From: Streptomyces sp. NBC_00568
GTDB lineage: Bacteria > Actinomycetota > Actinomycetes > Streptomycetales > Streptomycetaceae
DNA: 64,000 nucleotides
Direction of reading: 5' to 3'
Assembly (NCBI RefSeq): GCF_026341855.1
Contig: NZ_JAPENW010000001.1
Span: forward strand, 2,418,001 to 2,482,000
Made by a program: the position numbers and the translations under genes. The notes beneath the pieces were generated by a model that ran no database searches, was not told the DNA's origin, and worked only from the letters and a program-made list of their open reading frames with translations. Below, piece by piece: positions 21,340 through 30,670 of the stretch (positions within the stretch are counted from its first letter, which is position 1; each line of letters opens with the position of its first letter).

Positions 21340-21846
21340 GTGAACCGAGCTCTCCCCGATGTACGACTGCGTGTTCCCACCGACGAGGACGCTCTCGCGT
21401 GGCACCGGGTCTTCGACGACCCGGAGGTCATGGAGTTCCACGGAGGCCGCACGGCCGAGCGGTCGGTGTACGAGGAACTCACGGCGCGCCAGCGGCGGCA
21501 CGACGCGGAGCACGGGTTCTGCCTGTGGACGATGGTCGGCCCCGAGGACGAGGTACTGGGCTTCACCGGCGCGCAGCCGTGGCCGCACGCGTGGGGGCCG
21601 GCCGGGCAGATCGAGATCGGCTGGCGGCTGGGACGGGCGCACTGGGGCAAGGGGTACGTCACGGCGGCCGCGCTGACCACCCTGGAGCGGGTCCGCGCGG
21701 CGGGCGTCACGGACGTCGTCGCGATGGTCAACGCGGGCAACGCCCGTTCCATCGCGGTGACCCGACGGCTCGGCATGGAGCTCGCGGAGCGGTTCACGCT
21801 GCCCTCGTCGCGGCAGGAGGGCCACCGCTACCGGCTGGCCCTCTGA
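21340..21846 (+). CDS. GNAT-family N-acetyltransferase (RimJ/RimL type)
   Basis: A 168-residue acetyl-CoA-dependent acetyltransferase. The family pattern is clear: RLRVPTDEDALAWHRVFDD at the N-terminus, the pyrophosphate-binding loop IGWRLGRAHWGKGYVTAA, and NAGNARSIAVTRRLGMEL near the end. GTG 21340 follows GAAGGG. Substrate cannot be told. It is divergent from the flavoprotein gene, with about 100 bases between the two starts. Confidence 0.9.
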   Translation: MNRALPDVRLRVPTDEDALAWHRVFDDPEVMEFHGGRTAERSVYEELTARQRRHDAEHGFCLWTMVGPEDEVLGFTGAQPWPHAWGPAGQIEIGWRLGRAHWGKGYVTAAALTTLERVRAAGVTDVVAMVNAGNARSIAVTRRLGMELAERFTLPSSRQEGHRYRLAL

Positions 21847-21926
21847 CGAGTCCGGCAGGCCTCCTCACGGCTTCCGGAAGGGCACGGGCGAGGCTTACCC
21901 TTCCGGTACCGCTGGGGGTGACGTCC

Positions 21927-22259
21927 GTGCGCATAACACCCAAGACACCCGAAGTGCGCGTACCGCGGCTCGTCGGTCTGATGGCCGTGGACGCGCGTGA
22001 GACGGCAGAGGCGGGCGGTGTGCTGCTCGCCGCGCCCGACCGGCCCGACTTCCATCGGACGGTGGTCGACTACGTCGTACGGCAATTTCCGCAGCCGGGT
22101 GCCGAGGTGCCGCGCGGAGCGGTCGTCACCGTGTGGTTCGACCTCGGGGACGCGGAGGGCGGCGCGGGAGTGCGTGAACCCCGGCCGCCGCGTCCGCCGT
22201 CGGGAGGGCTCCGCCGTGAACTCGACCAGCCCGGCGACCCCTTCGAGGTCCTCAGGTAG
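21927..22259 (+). CDS. Short PASTA-domain protein
   Basis: A 110-residue protein with one PASTA-like unit (VPRLVGLMAVDARETAEAGG, then QFPQPGAEVPRGAVVTVWFD). PASTA domains usually sit outside the cell on PknB-type kinases or penicillin-binding proteins. This one has no signal peptide or membrane helix, so its location and role are unclear. GTG 21927 follows GGGGGTGA; GTG 21918 is possible. It converges on menG with 22 bases between stops. Confidence 0.75.
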   Translation: MRITPKTPEVRVPRLVGLMAVDARETAEAGGVLLAAPDRPDFHRTVVDYVVRQFPQPGAEVPRGAVVTVWFDLGDAEGGAGVREPRPPRPPSGGLRRELDQPGDPFEVLR

Positions 22260-22281
22260 CCGGGAGGGCGGGCCCCGGCGG

Positions 22282-22977
22282 TCAGGCCTGCTTGTAGCCC
22301 CGGTGGAGGGCCACGATGCCGCCCGTCAGGTTGCGCCAGGCGACCTTCGACCAGCCGGCCTTCTTCAGCCGCTCGGCCAGTTCCGGCTGGGTCGGCCAGG
22401 CGCGGATGGACTCGGCGAGATAGACGTACGCCTCGGGGTTGGAGGAGGCGGCGCGGGCGACCGGGGGCAGCGCGCGCATCAGGTACTCGGTGTAGACCGT
22501 GCGGAACGGCGCCCAGGTGGGGTGCGAGAACTCGCAGATCACGACACGTCCGCCGGGCTTCGTCACGCGGTACAGCTCGCTGAGCGCGGTGTCGGTGTCC
22601 TGCACGTTGCGCAGCCCGAAGGAGATCGTGACGGCGTCGAAGGTGTCGTCCTTGAACGGCAGCTTGGTCGCGTCACCGGCCGTCAGCGGCAGCCAGGGGT
22701 GGTTGCGCTTGCCGACGCGGAGCATCCCGAGGGAGAAGTCGCAGGGGACGACATAGGCGCCGGCGCGGGCGAAGGGGAGGGACGAGGTCGCGGTACCGGC
22801 CGCGAGGTCCAGGATCTTCTGTGCGGGGCGCGCGTCGACCGCCTTCGCGACCTCCTTGCGCCACACCCGGTCCTGGCCGAGCGACAGGAGGTCGTTGGTC
22901 AGGTCGTACCGTTCCGCCACGTCGTCGAACATCGAGGCGACTTCGTGCGGCTGCTTGTCCAGGGATGCGCGGGTCAC
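22282..22977 (-). CDS. menG: Demethylmenaquinone methyltransferase
   Basis: MenG (UbiE family) methylates demethylmenaquinone with SAM, the last ring step of menaquinone synthesis. The 231-residue product shows [23 protein letters not shown] motif [14 protein letters not shown], and the UbiE signatures [10 protein letters not shown] and [20 protein letters not shown] 22977 is preceded by GGGGA; ATG 22986 is an alternative. It probably completes the quinone made by the mqnC pathway. Confidence 0.93.
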   Translation of the reverse strand: MTRASLDKQPHEVASMFDDVAERYDLTNDLLSLGQDRVWRKEVAKAVDARPAQKILDLAAGTATSSLPFARAGAYVVPCDFSLGMLRVGKRNHPWLPLTAGDATKLPFKDDTFDAVTISFGLRNVQDTDTALSELYRVTKPGGRVVICEFSHPTWAPFRTVYTEYLMRALPPVARAASSNPEAYVYLAESIRAWPTQPELAERLKKAGWSKVAWRNLTGGIVALHRGYKQA

Positions 22978-23054
22978 GGTCCCCATTGTGGCAGTACGGG
23001 CCCGACGGCTCTCCGGCGCCCGGCCGGGAATCGGTCGCTGTTCCCGGCGCACGG

Positions 23055-23103
23055 GAAAAGCGCCGCACCCGCCCCGTGAACCACGGGGGGCGGGTGCGGC
23101 GCT
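23055..23103 (-). terminator. Intrinsic terminator downstream of the metalloprotease gene
   Basis: Perfect 17-base arms (23059-23075 and 23087-23103) around an 11-base loop, followed on the minus strand by CTTTTCCC. This is a classical intrinsic terminator separating the protease gene from menG. Confidence 0.85.
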
Positions 23104-23141
23104 GTCCGACGCTCCGGTGTCCGCCGGCGGGCGGGCGGGCT

Positions 23142-23168
23142 CAGAGCCCGTCGGCCCGACGGGCTCTG
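23142..23168. terminator. Second hairpin, tandem with the terminator
   Basis: CAGAGCCCG (23142-23150) and CGGGCTCTG (23160-23168) form a 9-pair stem that can zip further through TCGG/CCGA. It lies 14 bases past the protease stop, so two terminators stand in series. Confidence 0.65.
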
Positions 23169-23182
23169 CCGCAGGCCGGGTA

Positions 23183-24718
23183 CTACCGCACAGGCTCCGG
23201 GATCTCGGTGAACAGCGCGGTGATGGTGTGGTTGGCGTCCATGGTGATCGTGTAGTTGAGCGTGGTGTCGGTCTGGAGCACACCGTCGACCTGCCAGCCG
23301 CTGATCTGGAAGCCGGGGCTCGGCTCGGCGGTGACGGTGACCTGCGCACCGGGGTCGTACGGGCCGTACTCGCTCGGCCTGAGACTGCCTCCGGCGACGG
23401 GGCTGGAGGCCATGGTCAGGGAGACCCGGTTGGTGACCAGGGAGGTCCGATAGCCCGCCAGATACTCGGCAGCCCTCGTCGCGTTGGCGGCGTTGTTGTT
23501 GTTCTCGTCGCCGAGCGCCTGGCCGTTGAGCTGGTTGACGGTGTTGGAGTACTGGTTGACGACCGTGCACGCCAGGGTGCAGGCGCTGGAGTAGGCCATG
23601 ATCGTGTGGTGCCGCTGGTCGGCGGTGACCCAGCCGTAGTTGTCGGTGCCCACGGGAGTCGTGCCGCCCTGGGCCACCACCGTCTTGCGGTCGTGCTTGA
23701 GACCGAAGTTGTGGCCGATCTCGTGCGCGAGGTTCTCCCACGCCGTGATGGAGAAGGCGCTGGTCACCGAGAAGGCGTTGTTGCTGGTCGTCGGGCCCGC
23801 CGGGGTGGGCAGGTTGGCCTGCCCGGAGCTGTCCTCCGCGGGGATGGCGGCGATGAGTGCCACCAGGTCGGCGCCGAAGGCGGCCCGCTGGGCGGCGGCC
23901 GTGGCACCGAGGGTCAGGTTCGTGGGGTTGCTGATCATGTTCAGCAGCGTTCCGGCGTTCTCACGGGCGACGCCGGTCGCCTGGGTCTGGTAGGTGTTGA
24001 CGACATGCACGCTGGCCGGCACGTAGCTGGTCGCGAGTGCCCTGTTGAGCTGGTTCACGCCGTAGTCGATCCGGCTCTGGACCGCCGCGACCGAACCGAG
24101 TTCGGTGACGGTCGCCGGGGTGTAGGCGACGACGATGTCGATGGCCGCGGGATTGTCGGGAGTGGCGATCCGCAGACCCGGCTTGTGCGGCTTGGCCGAC
24201 CGGGTCGGCGGCGCGGTCACGGTGTCGACGCCCTGTCCGCTGGGGGGCAGTTTCAGGGTGTCGATCTCCTGCAGCAGGTACCGGCCCGGCCGCTTGGCCA
24301 GCGGCTTGTACAGATACTGGCGGAAGCCCGCCTCGATCTCGCCGGAAAGGGTGACCGGCCCGGCCGTACACGCCCCGATGACGGACACGGAGATCGTGTT
24401 CTCCGGATGCCTCGGGTCGTGGCCGGACCAGAACACGGTGCCGTTCGGTTCCTGGCGTCTGAAGTCCTCGATCGCCGTGAAGCCCTTGCCGCGCTCGAAG
24501 AGCGGGAAGGTGCGGCGCTCGGGCACGCCGTCCTTCGGCTTGCGGCACAGCGAATGGAAGTCCTTCGGATTCGCACGCATCACGGCGCTGCGCTTCACCC
24601 AGGGCTCGGGCTCGTGCCCGCCGCCGGCTCCGGCGGCGGCGGGTGTGTTCATGGCCAGGGACAGGGCGGCGGTGAGGGCGGTCGCCGCGGTGGATGCGGC
24701 GAGCAGGGAACGACGCAT
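23183..24718 (-). CDS. Secreted metzincin metalloprotease with C-terminal InlB-type repeat
   Basis: This is an extracellular zinc endopeptidase of the reprolysin-like metzincins. The 511 residues show a Sec signal peptide (1-29), a propeptide-like region (about 35-180), and the catalytic domain with [13 protein letters not shown] (HEXXHXXGXXHD; His332, Glu333, His336, His342) and Met-turn HTIMAYSS (Met374). The C-terminal 70 residues (about 440-505) look like a divergent InlB B-repeat, often used for wall or surface attachment. ATG 24718 has GAGAGG about 12 bases upstream. Substrate unknown; four Cys in the catalytic domain suggest disulfides. Confidence 0.9.
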   Translation of the reverse strand: MRRSLLAASTAATALTAALSLAMNTPAAAGAGGGHEPEPWVKRSAVMRANPKDFHSLCRKPKDGVPERRTFPLFERGKGFTAIEDFRRQEPNGTVFWSGHDPRHPENTISVSVIGACTAGPVTLSGEIEAGFRQYLYKPLAKRPGRYLLQEIDTLKLPPSGQGVDTVTAPPTRSAKPHKPGLRIATPDNPAAIDIVVAYTPATVTELGSVAAVQSRIDYGVNQLNRALATSYVPASVHVVNTYQTQATGVARENAGTLLNMISNPTNLTLGATAAAQRAAFGADLVALIAAIPAEDSSGQANLPTPAGPTTSNNAFSVTSAFSITAWENLAHEIGHNFGLKHDRKTVVAQGGTTPVGTDNYGWVTADQRHHTIMAYSSACTLACTVVNQYSNTVNQLNGQALGDENNNNAANATRAAEYLAGYRTSLVTNRVSLTMASSPVAGGSLRPSEYGPYDPGAQVTVTAEPSPGFQISGWQVDGVLQTDTTLNYTITMDANHTITALFTEIPEPVR

Positions 24719-24774
24719 GAGGTACGTCAGCCTCTCTGTGGGGAATCTCGCCCCATGTTCCGTAACCAAGATCG

Positions 24775-24799
24775 CGCGAGCTCGTTCTACGCGAGCTCG
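24775..24799. repeat. Two direct repeats CGCGAGCTCG, possible operator
   Basis: CGCGAGCTCG occurs at 24775-24784 and again at 24790-24799, exactly 15 bases apart, and each copy contains the palindrome CGAGCTCG. They sit 57-82 bases upstream of the metalloprotease start, where a regulator could bind on two faces of the helix. Confidence 0.5.
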
Positions 24800-24958
24800 G
24801 ACGCCCACCCGTGGAGAGGTTCACCCGGTTACCGGCACGGAGATGCCCAGGTGGCGGCGTTGATCAACCGGACGGTCGCAGGCCCCGCGAACCCCCTGGC
24901 CCGGCCCGCCCCGCGGCCACCGCCGGGCCGGCTCCGCGACCCGCCCTCGGTGCGGACG

Positions 24959-26521
24959 TCACGGCAGCAGTCTCGGCTTCCTGCGCGCGGCCACGTCCTC
25001 GACCCAGCCGAACAGCGGGATCGCGATCCAGATCAGCACCCAGCCGATGCCGAACATGAACCACTGGCTCTCCAGCGGCAGCCATTTCTCGAAGGCGGGC
25101 ACGTTCCAGAACCGGTCGATCAGCGGGACCGCCAGGATCAGCGCGATCTCGTGCCAGAGGTAGATCGTCACCGCCCGGCCGTTGAAGATCGTCACGATGC
25201 GGTCGAGTCGCTCGAAGCGGGCCAGCCAGGCGAAGTCGACGTCGTAGTACGCCTTGAAATACATCAGCAGCGTCACGAAGCCCGCCGACCAGAAGGTCTG
25301 CGCGAGGGGGATCTCGTCGAGGTCGTAGGTGCCGAACTCCGCCTGGTGCGCGAGGGCGTACCAGCCGCCGAACGCGAGGGCGGCGAGCGACGCGAGGACC
25401 ACGGCACCCGGCTTCAGCCGCTGGAGCACGCCCTCGCGGTGCGCGAAGCCTACGAGCCAGCAGAAGAGGTAGGTGGCGAGGTCCGTGAGAGCGCTGCCGA
25501 AGCGGTCGTACGGCGGCTGCCAGCCGTACTGGAAGACCACGATCGGAACGAGGGAGAGGAGCAGGACCGGAATCGGGGCCTTGCGGAAGATCTTCAGGAG
25601 CAGGGGGGAGAGCAGCACGAACCAGAGGTACGTCCGCAGGTACCAGAGGATCTCCCAGGCCTGGACACCCCACTGGTTGCCCGGCGGGTCGCCGACCGGG
25701 ACGATCCAGAACACGATCTGCCAGCCCGGCATCCAGCCGTGGATCATCATCGCCACCACGACGAAGAGGCCCCAGAACCAGAACGGCGGCAGCAGGCGCC
25801 GCATCCGGCTTCGGACCACCTTGAACGCGGGGCGTTCCAGGGACTTGGCCATCAGCGTTCCGGCGAGCGCGAACATCACGCCCATCGACGGGAAGACCAG
25901 GCCCGCCCAGGCCCAGCCGAAGGTGTGGTAGCTGACGACACGGACCAGGGCGACGGCGCGGAGGGCGTCGAAGTAGCGGTCGCGGCCCCCGGCTCGCGCC
26001 TTCGGGGCCGGCTCGGTGGGCTTCTCGGGAGGGGAGCCCTGAGAGGCGGCCTCCGCGTCGGCCGAAGGCTCGTCGTGAGCCGGGGCCGGTGAAGGAGAGG
26101 GCCGGGGCGGCGAGGGGTCGGCAGGCACCGGTGCCTGCGGTGCCGTCGTCGAGAGGGCTCCCGGTTCCTCGGAGACGTACGGCCACTGCTCCTCGTACGG
26201 CACGGACTGCCCGTACGGCACGGGCTGCTGTACGGGCTGCCCGTACGGCGGCTGCGGCTGGGTGTATCCGGCGCCATATCCCTGGCCGTACGTCTCGTCG
26301 TGGCCGTGGCCGTGGCCGTGGCCGTATGCCTCGCCGCAGCCGTCGCCGTATGCCTCGCCGGGCTGCTGCGGATATCCCTGCCCGTACGGTTGAGGGGGCG
26401 TCTGCTGCCCGTACGTCTGGCCGTACCCGTGGCCTCCCTGGCCGTACCCCTGCGGCCCCTGCCCTGGCTGCCCCTGCCCCTGACCCTGACCCTGACCCTG
26501 CTGATCCGCGCCCCAGCTCAT
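24959..26521 (-). CDS. Membrane acyltransferase (acyltransferase-3 family)
   Basis: An integral-membrane O-acyltransferase that typically modifies surface sugars. The N-terminal 180 residues are a Gln/Gly/Tyr/Pro-rich disordered segment with GQGQGQ and GHGHGH repeats. The acyltransferase-3 domain starts at about 195 with RDRYFDALRAVALVRVVSYHTFGWAW (family motif with catalytic His) and has about ten helices. ATG 26521 abuts the stop of the deacetylase-glycosyltransferase gene without spacing, so the two are translationally coupled. It likely acylates the polymer made upstream. Confidence 0.88.
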   Translation of the reverse strand: MSWGADQQGQGQGQGQGQPGQGPQGYGQGGHGYGQTYGQQTPPQPYGQGYPQQPGEAYGDGCGEAYGHGHGHGHDETYGQGYGAGYTQPQPPYGQPVQQPVPYGQSVPYEEQWPYVSEEPGALSTTAPQAPVPADPSPPRPSPSPAPAHDEPSADAEAASQGSPPEKPTEPAPKARAGGRDRYFDALRAVALVRVVSYHTFGWAWAGLVFPSMGVMFALAGTLMAKSLERPAFKVVRSRMRRLLPPFWFWGLFVVVAMMIHGWMPGWQIVFWIVPVGDPPGNQWGVQAWEILWYLRTYLWFVLLSPLLLKIFRKAPIPVLLLSLVPIVVFQYGWQPPYDRFGSALTDLATYLFCWLVGFAHREGVLQRLKPGAVVLASLAALAFGGWYALAHQAEFGTYDLDEIPLAQTFWSAGFVTLLMYFKAYYDVDFAWLARFERLDRIVTIFNGRAVTIYLWHEIALILAVPLIDRFWNVPAFEKWLPLESQWFMFGIGWVLIWIAIPLFGWVEDVAARRKPRLLP

Positions 26522-28864
26522 CTAGCTCACTCCTGCCGGGGTTCCGACCTCGCCCGTGCGCTTGAGCTTCTGCCAGCGGAGGCGGCCGCCGGTCAGGGCC
26601 GTGACGCAGGAGTGGATCAGAACCAGATACATCATCTGGCGGTACGCGAGTTGCTGCAGCGGCAGCATCGCGAGGTACCGGTACTTCTCCCGGTCGAGGC
26701 GGAACGCGTAGGCCGCGCAGACCAGTTGGACCGCGAGGACGGCCAGCCAGACGAGAAGCGCGGCCTGGAAGTCCACGAAGATCATCGAGTAGGCGGTGAA
26801 CACGTCGATGAGGGGCGCGAAGACCGGTGTGACGATCTGGAACAGGACCACCAGCGGCATGCCCACGCGGCCGAAGCGGCCCGAAGGCCCCATGTCCGTC
26901 AGGGACTTGCGGTGCTTCCACAGGGCCTGCATGGTGCCGTAGCTCCAGCGGTATCGCTGCGACCACAGCTGCTTGAGCGAACCGGGCGCCTCCGTCCAGG
27001 CCTTGGCGTGCTCCTGGTAGACGACCCGCCACCCCGCTCGGTGCATGGCGATGGTGATGTCGGTGTCCTCGGCGAGCGTGTCCTCGCTCATGCCGCCGAC
27101 CTCCAGCACCGCGTCCCGGCGGAACGCGCCGATCGCGCCGGGGATGGTGGGCATGCAGCGCAGCAGGTCGTACATGCGGCGGTCGAGGTTGAAGCCCATC
27201 ACGTACTCGATATGCTGCCAGGCGCCGATCATCGTGTTGCGGTTGCCGACCTTGGCGTTGCCCGCGACGGCCCCGATCTCCGGGTCGGCGAAGGGCTGCA
27301 CGAGCTGGTGCACGGCGTCCGGCTCGAAGACGGTGTCGCCGTCCATCATCACGACGATGTCGTACCGGGCGTTGCGGACACCGTTGTTGAGCGCGGCCGG
27401 CTTGCCCGCGTTCTCCTGCCGGATGACGCGGACGTTCGGCATGCCGAGCGACTCGGCGATCTCGGACGTGTTGTCCTCGGAACCGTCGTCGACCACGATG
27501 ATCTCGATCGGATGCGTGCTCTTCGCCAGCGATCTCAGGGTGTTGGCGATGCATTCCTTCTCGTTGTACGCGGGCACGATCACGGTCACCGGCCGGGTGA
27601 CCGTCGGCCCCCAGCTGAACTTTCCGCCCCTGCCGCGTCTGCGGTTGCGCTGCCGGTAGTGGCGGCGGGCGAGAACCAGCATCATCCCGAACCGGCCCAT
27701 GACGGCGACGCCGACGACCACGAGGAACCAGGACAGCGCCGGTACGACCCATTCGGCGACCGCCACGGCGTAGACGAGCGCCTTGCCCTCGTAGAGGGTC
27801 GCGCCGGTGGCCTTCCGCTGCGCGGCCTGCGCGGCCGCGCTCGCGGCGGTACCGGCCGAACCAGGGCCCGCCTGCTGACCGTTCGCCTGCCCACCGCCCG
27901 TCTGCCCGCCGCTCGCCTGCTGACCGGGAGGCAGGTTCGACCCGGTGGCCCCTCCGGTGCCGCGTGCCTGGGCCGCGGCCCGGTTCAGCTTGGCCTGGGC
28001 ACCGCTGACGGTGGTGAAGGTGTAGCCCTTCGCCTTCATCTTCTTGATGTAGACGCCGAGCGCCTCGACCGTCTGCGAGCGGTCACCGCCCGCGTCGTGC
28101 ATGAGGACGATGGCGCCCTGGTTCTTCTTCGGCGTCGCCCACTTGACGATCTTCGAGACGCCCGGCTTCTTCCAGTCGTCGCTGTCGGTGTCGACGAAGA
28201 CGCTCGTGTAGCCGAGGCCGCCGAGCTCCTTGTAGACGGGCCAGCTGTAGTTGTCGACGGCGTTGATCTCCGACGAGTACGGGGCGCGGAACAGCGTGGT
28301 GGTGACGCCGGCCGCCCCCGCGAGGGCCAACTGCGTCTGCTTCAGCTCACGTTGGAGGCGCGTGGTGCTCTGATAGGAGAGGTCGACGTGGGTGAAGGTG
28401 TGGATGCCGACCTCGTTGCCCTGGTCCACCAGGGTCTTCACCACGTCCGGGTAGCGGGAGACCATCGAGCCGACCATGAAGAAGGTGGCCTCGACGTCGT
28501 TCTTCTCGAGGACCTCGAGGACTTCGGGCGTCCAGTTCGCGGTCGGCCCGTCGTCGAAGGTGAGCACGATGGTCTTCTTCGGCACGGACTGCGTCTTCGC
28601 GGTGCCGTTGTCGAAGGTCAGGATGGGCCCGCCGTCGAGGATCTTCTCGGGGACCTTGTCGTAGGCCGCGCCGTCGCGCACCCGCGCGTCGTTGCCGATC
28701 TCGGAGCGCAGATAGCCGTCGAGCAGCATCACGCTGATGAGCGCCAGCAGGAGCAGCAGGGCGAGGATGACGCGTGGTTTCTGCAGCGCCGCGGCCTTGC
28801 CGGCCGCCCGCTCCATCTTGGAGGGGGCGCGCCGACGGCCGCGCGCGGGCGTCGTCGTAGTCAT
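26522..28864 (-). CDS. Polysaccharide deacetylase - GT2 glycosyltransferase fusion
   Basis: A 780-residue bifunctional membrane enzyme. After one helix (31-50) comes a NodB deacetylase domain with TFDDGP (102-107), metal-binding HTFTH (155-159), FRAPYSSE and VLMHDAG. A Gln/Gly linker follows, then helices and a processive GT2 domain with VVDDGSEDNTS, MDGDTVF (DxD), AEDTDIT and QRYRW. The architecture is that of MatB, which makes a beta-1,6-GlcNAc-type polymer for pellet adhesion in Streptomyces, so polymerising and deacetylating an amino-sugar polymer is the likely job (inference). ATG 28864 follows the membrane-protein gene by 19 bases. Confidence 0.92.
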   Translation of the reverse strand: MTTTTPARGRRRAPSKMERAAGKAAALQKPRVILALLLLLALISVMLLDGYLRSEIGNDARVRDGAAYDKVPEKILDGGPILTFDNGTAKTQSVPKKTIVLTFDDGPTANWTPEVLEVLEKNDVEATFFMVGSMVSRYPDVVKTLVDQGNEVGIHTFTHVDLSYQSTTRLQRELKQTQLALAGAAGVTTTLFRAPYSSEINAVDNYSWPVYKELGGLGYTSVFVDTDSDDWKKPGVSKIVKWATPKKNQGAIVLMHDAGGDRSQTVEALGVYIKKMKAKGYTFTTVSGAQAKLNRAAAQARGTGGATGSNLPPGQQASGGQTGGGQANGQQAGPGSAGTAASAAAQAAQRKATGATLYEGKALVYAVAVAEWVVPALSWFLVVVGVAVMGRFGMMLVLARRHYRQRNRRRGRGGKFSWGPTVTRPVTVIVPAYNEKECIANTLRSLAKSTHPIEIIVVDDGSEDNTSEIAESLGMPNVRVIRQENAGKPAALNNGVRNARYDIVVMMDGDTVFEPDAVHQLVQPFADPEIGAVAGNAKVGNRNTMIGAWQHIEYVMGFNLDRRMYDLLRCMPTIPGAIGAFRRDAVLEVGGMSEDTLAEDTDITIAMHRAGWRVVYQEHAKAWTEAPGSLKQLWSQRYRWSYGTMQALWKHRKSLTDMGPSGRFGRVGMPLVVLFQIVTPVFAPLIDVFTAYSMIFVDFQAALLVWLAVLAVQLVCAAYAFRLDREKYRYLAMLPLQQLAYRQMMYLVLIHSCVTALTGGRLRWQKLKRTGEVGTPAGVS

Positions 28865-28883
28865 GAGGGTGAGTGCGTCCCCG

Positions 28884-29291
28884 TCAGTTGGCGCCGGTGG
28901 AGGCGGAAGCCCCGGCGGTTGTCGTGGGAGCGGAGGAGGGCGCGGACCCGGTGGGCGGACCCGAGGGCGGGGTGCCGGTCGGTGCGCCGCTGGGGGCGAT
29001 GCCGCCCGGCTGTATCCCGTTGCCCCCGCCGGGTGCGGAACCGGCCCGGCCACCGTCGAAGGGGAGGAGCGAGGACGGCGTCAGCGAAGTGCCCCAGCCC
29101 ATGAAGGCCATGCCGAGCACGACGGCGTAGCCGAGGCAGACGACGCCGACGAGGGTGCCGATTCTGCGCAGCATGCGGGCGCGGCGCCCAGAGTTGTCAA
29201 CGAACACGGGGCCGTCCACGGCCCCGCTGCCGCGTTTGCGGCGGCGGCCACGCACCGGGGCATGGTTTTCGATGGCGGACTCGGATTGCAT
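28884..29291 (-). CDS. Single-pass membrane protein, Gly/Pro-rich extracellular tail
   Basis: A 135-residue protein with a basic cytoplasmic N-terminus (GRRRKRG), one membrane helix (about 44-68, RIGTLVGVVCLGYAVVLGMA) and a Pro/Gly/Ser/Thr-rich outer tail. First gene of a three-gene unit with the deacetylase-GT2 and acyltransferase; it may be an accessory or scaffold for polymer export, comparable in position with MatA. No enzyme motif seen. GGGGA directly precedes ATG 29291, unusually close. Confidence 0.75.
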   Translation of the reverse strand: MQSESAIENHAPVRGRRRKRGSGAVDGPVFVDNSGRRARMLRRIGTLVGVVCLGYAVVLGMAFMGWGTSLTPSSLLPFDGGRAGSAPGGGNGIQPGGIAPSGAPTGTPPSGPPTGSAPSSAPTTTAGASASTGAN

Positions 29292-29609
29292 TCCCCAGAC
29301 ATTAGGACGCCTTTATGTGTCAGAAACTCTGCTTTCCGTGTGAGCGGCCCACGAGAGATGCCTCTACCTGTATTTTCTCTATGAGATTCAAGGACCATCC
29401 TCGCAGCTCAAGCCCGATGGATTTGGAAGATATGCACCATTTGAAAGTCCGGATCACCCCCTTTTCCGGTACTCTCCCCCGCGACTCCCATGCATGATCT
29501 CCATTCGGCATTCGGGTCCGGATGTGACACATTTCCAGTCGGGGAACGACCGTTTGTTTCCGACCTGAGACAGAAATCACGAGAAATAGCGAGAGCGGGT
29601 GCGTGCGCA
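29292..29609. other. Divergent intergenic region of lower GC
   Basis: About 320 bases with visibly more A+T than the surroundings, between the polysaccharide unit (minus) and the GH18-type lipoprotein gene (plus). It must carry both promoters. No gene and no clear consensus promoter was found; a weak TAATGT hexamer on the minus strand near 29303 may serve the polysaccharide unit. Confidence 0.45.
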
Positions 29610-30650
29610 ATGAGGAGTTTCCTGAAGCCGGCCGCAGGGGTCGTCTGCCTGGTGGCCCTGGCCTGTGCGGGGTGCTCCTCGGGCGGCGACGACGCCTCGG
29701 ACGGAGCGTCCGCGCCGCCCGGACGGTCGGCCGCGGCACCGTCACCGAGCCCGAGCGCGTCGGAGTCGTCGGCCACCTCGTACGCCCCGTACGTGAGCGC
29801 CACGACCGCCTCCGCCACCGACTCGGCGGGGTCCCCGACCACCTACAACCTGGCCTTCGTGATCTCCGACGGCAACGACTGCACGCCGAGCTGGAACGGG
29901 ACGTACGCCATCGGTGACACGGCCGTGAAGTCCCGGATATCGGCGCTGAAGAAGTCCGGCGCGAGTGTGCGGGTGTCGTTCGGCGGCGCCTCCGGCAAGG
30001 AGCTGGCGTCGACCTGCGACAGCGCGAGCGAGCTCGCGGCGGCCTACGGCGCGGCACTGGACGCGGCCGGCTCCACCCAGGCGGACTTCGACGTCGAGGG
30101 CGACCAGTTGACCGATTCCGGCTCGGTCGCGCTGCGCTCCGAGGCGATCGGGCTGCTCCAGAAGGAGCGCACCGATCTGACGGTGTCCTTCACCCTGCCC
30201 GTCATGCCCTCCGGCCTCGACGACGACGGCCTGGCGCTCCTGGAGTCCGCCAACGACCATTCCGTGAAGGTCTCCACGGTCAACATCATGACCATGAACT
30301 ACGGGAGTTCGTACGCCGACGACATGGGCGACTACGCGATCACGTCCGCCGAGGCGGCCCACGACCAGCTGAAGGACGTGTTCGGACTGTCGGACGCGGG
30401 GGCCTGGCAGGGGCTCGCGCTCACCTCGATGATCGGCGTCAACGACGTCGACAACGAGACGTTCGGCCTCTCGGACGCGGCGCAGGTACGGGAGTTCGCC
30501 GAGAGGAAGGGCGTGGCCTGGGTGTCGATGTGGTCGACGTTCCGGGACCAGCAGTGCGGGGACGACGACTCTGCGTCCGATGACGCGGCGACCGACTGCA
30601 GTGGGGTGAAGCAGAGTTCGGGGGCGTTCGCGAAGACGTTCGCGGGCTGA
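29610..30650 (+). CDS. Lipoprotein with glycoside hydrolase 18 (chitinase-like) domain
   Basis: A 346-residue exported lipoprotein. The signal ends in a cysteine-rich lipobox region (LACAGCSS, Cys19 or Cys22), followed by a Ser/Pro-rich tether (25-75). The GH18 barrel has the substrate motif VRVSFGG (121-126) and catalytic ADFDVEG (DxDxE, Glu163), both intact. It should hydrolyse beta-1,4-GlcNAc chains such as chitin, or a related wall or surface glycan. Being cell-anchored and divergent from an amino-sugar polymer unit, it could trim that polymer (speculative). Confidence 0.85.
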   Translation: MRSFLKPAAGVVCLVALACAGCSSGGDDASDGASAPPGRSAAAPSPSPSASESSATSYAPYVSATTASATDSAGSPTTYNLAFVISDGNDCTPSWNGTYAIGDTAVKSRISALKKSGASVRVSFGGASGKELASTCDSASELAAAYGAALDAAGSTQADFDVEGDQLTDSGSVALRSEAIGLLQKERTDLTVSFTLPVMPSGLDDDGLALLESANDHSVKVSTVNIMTMNYGSSYADDMGDYAITSAEAAHDQLKDVFGLSDAGAWQGLALTSMIGVNDVDNETFGLSDAAQVREFAERKGVAWVSMWSTFRDQQCGDDDSASDDAATDCSGVKQSSGAFAKTFAG

Positions 30651-30670
30651 GCCGGCGGCACGTGCCGTGA

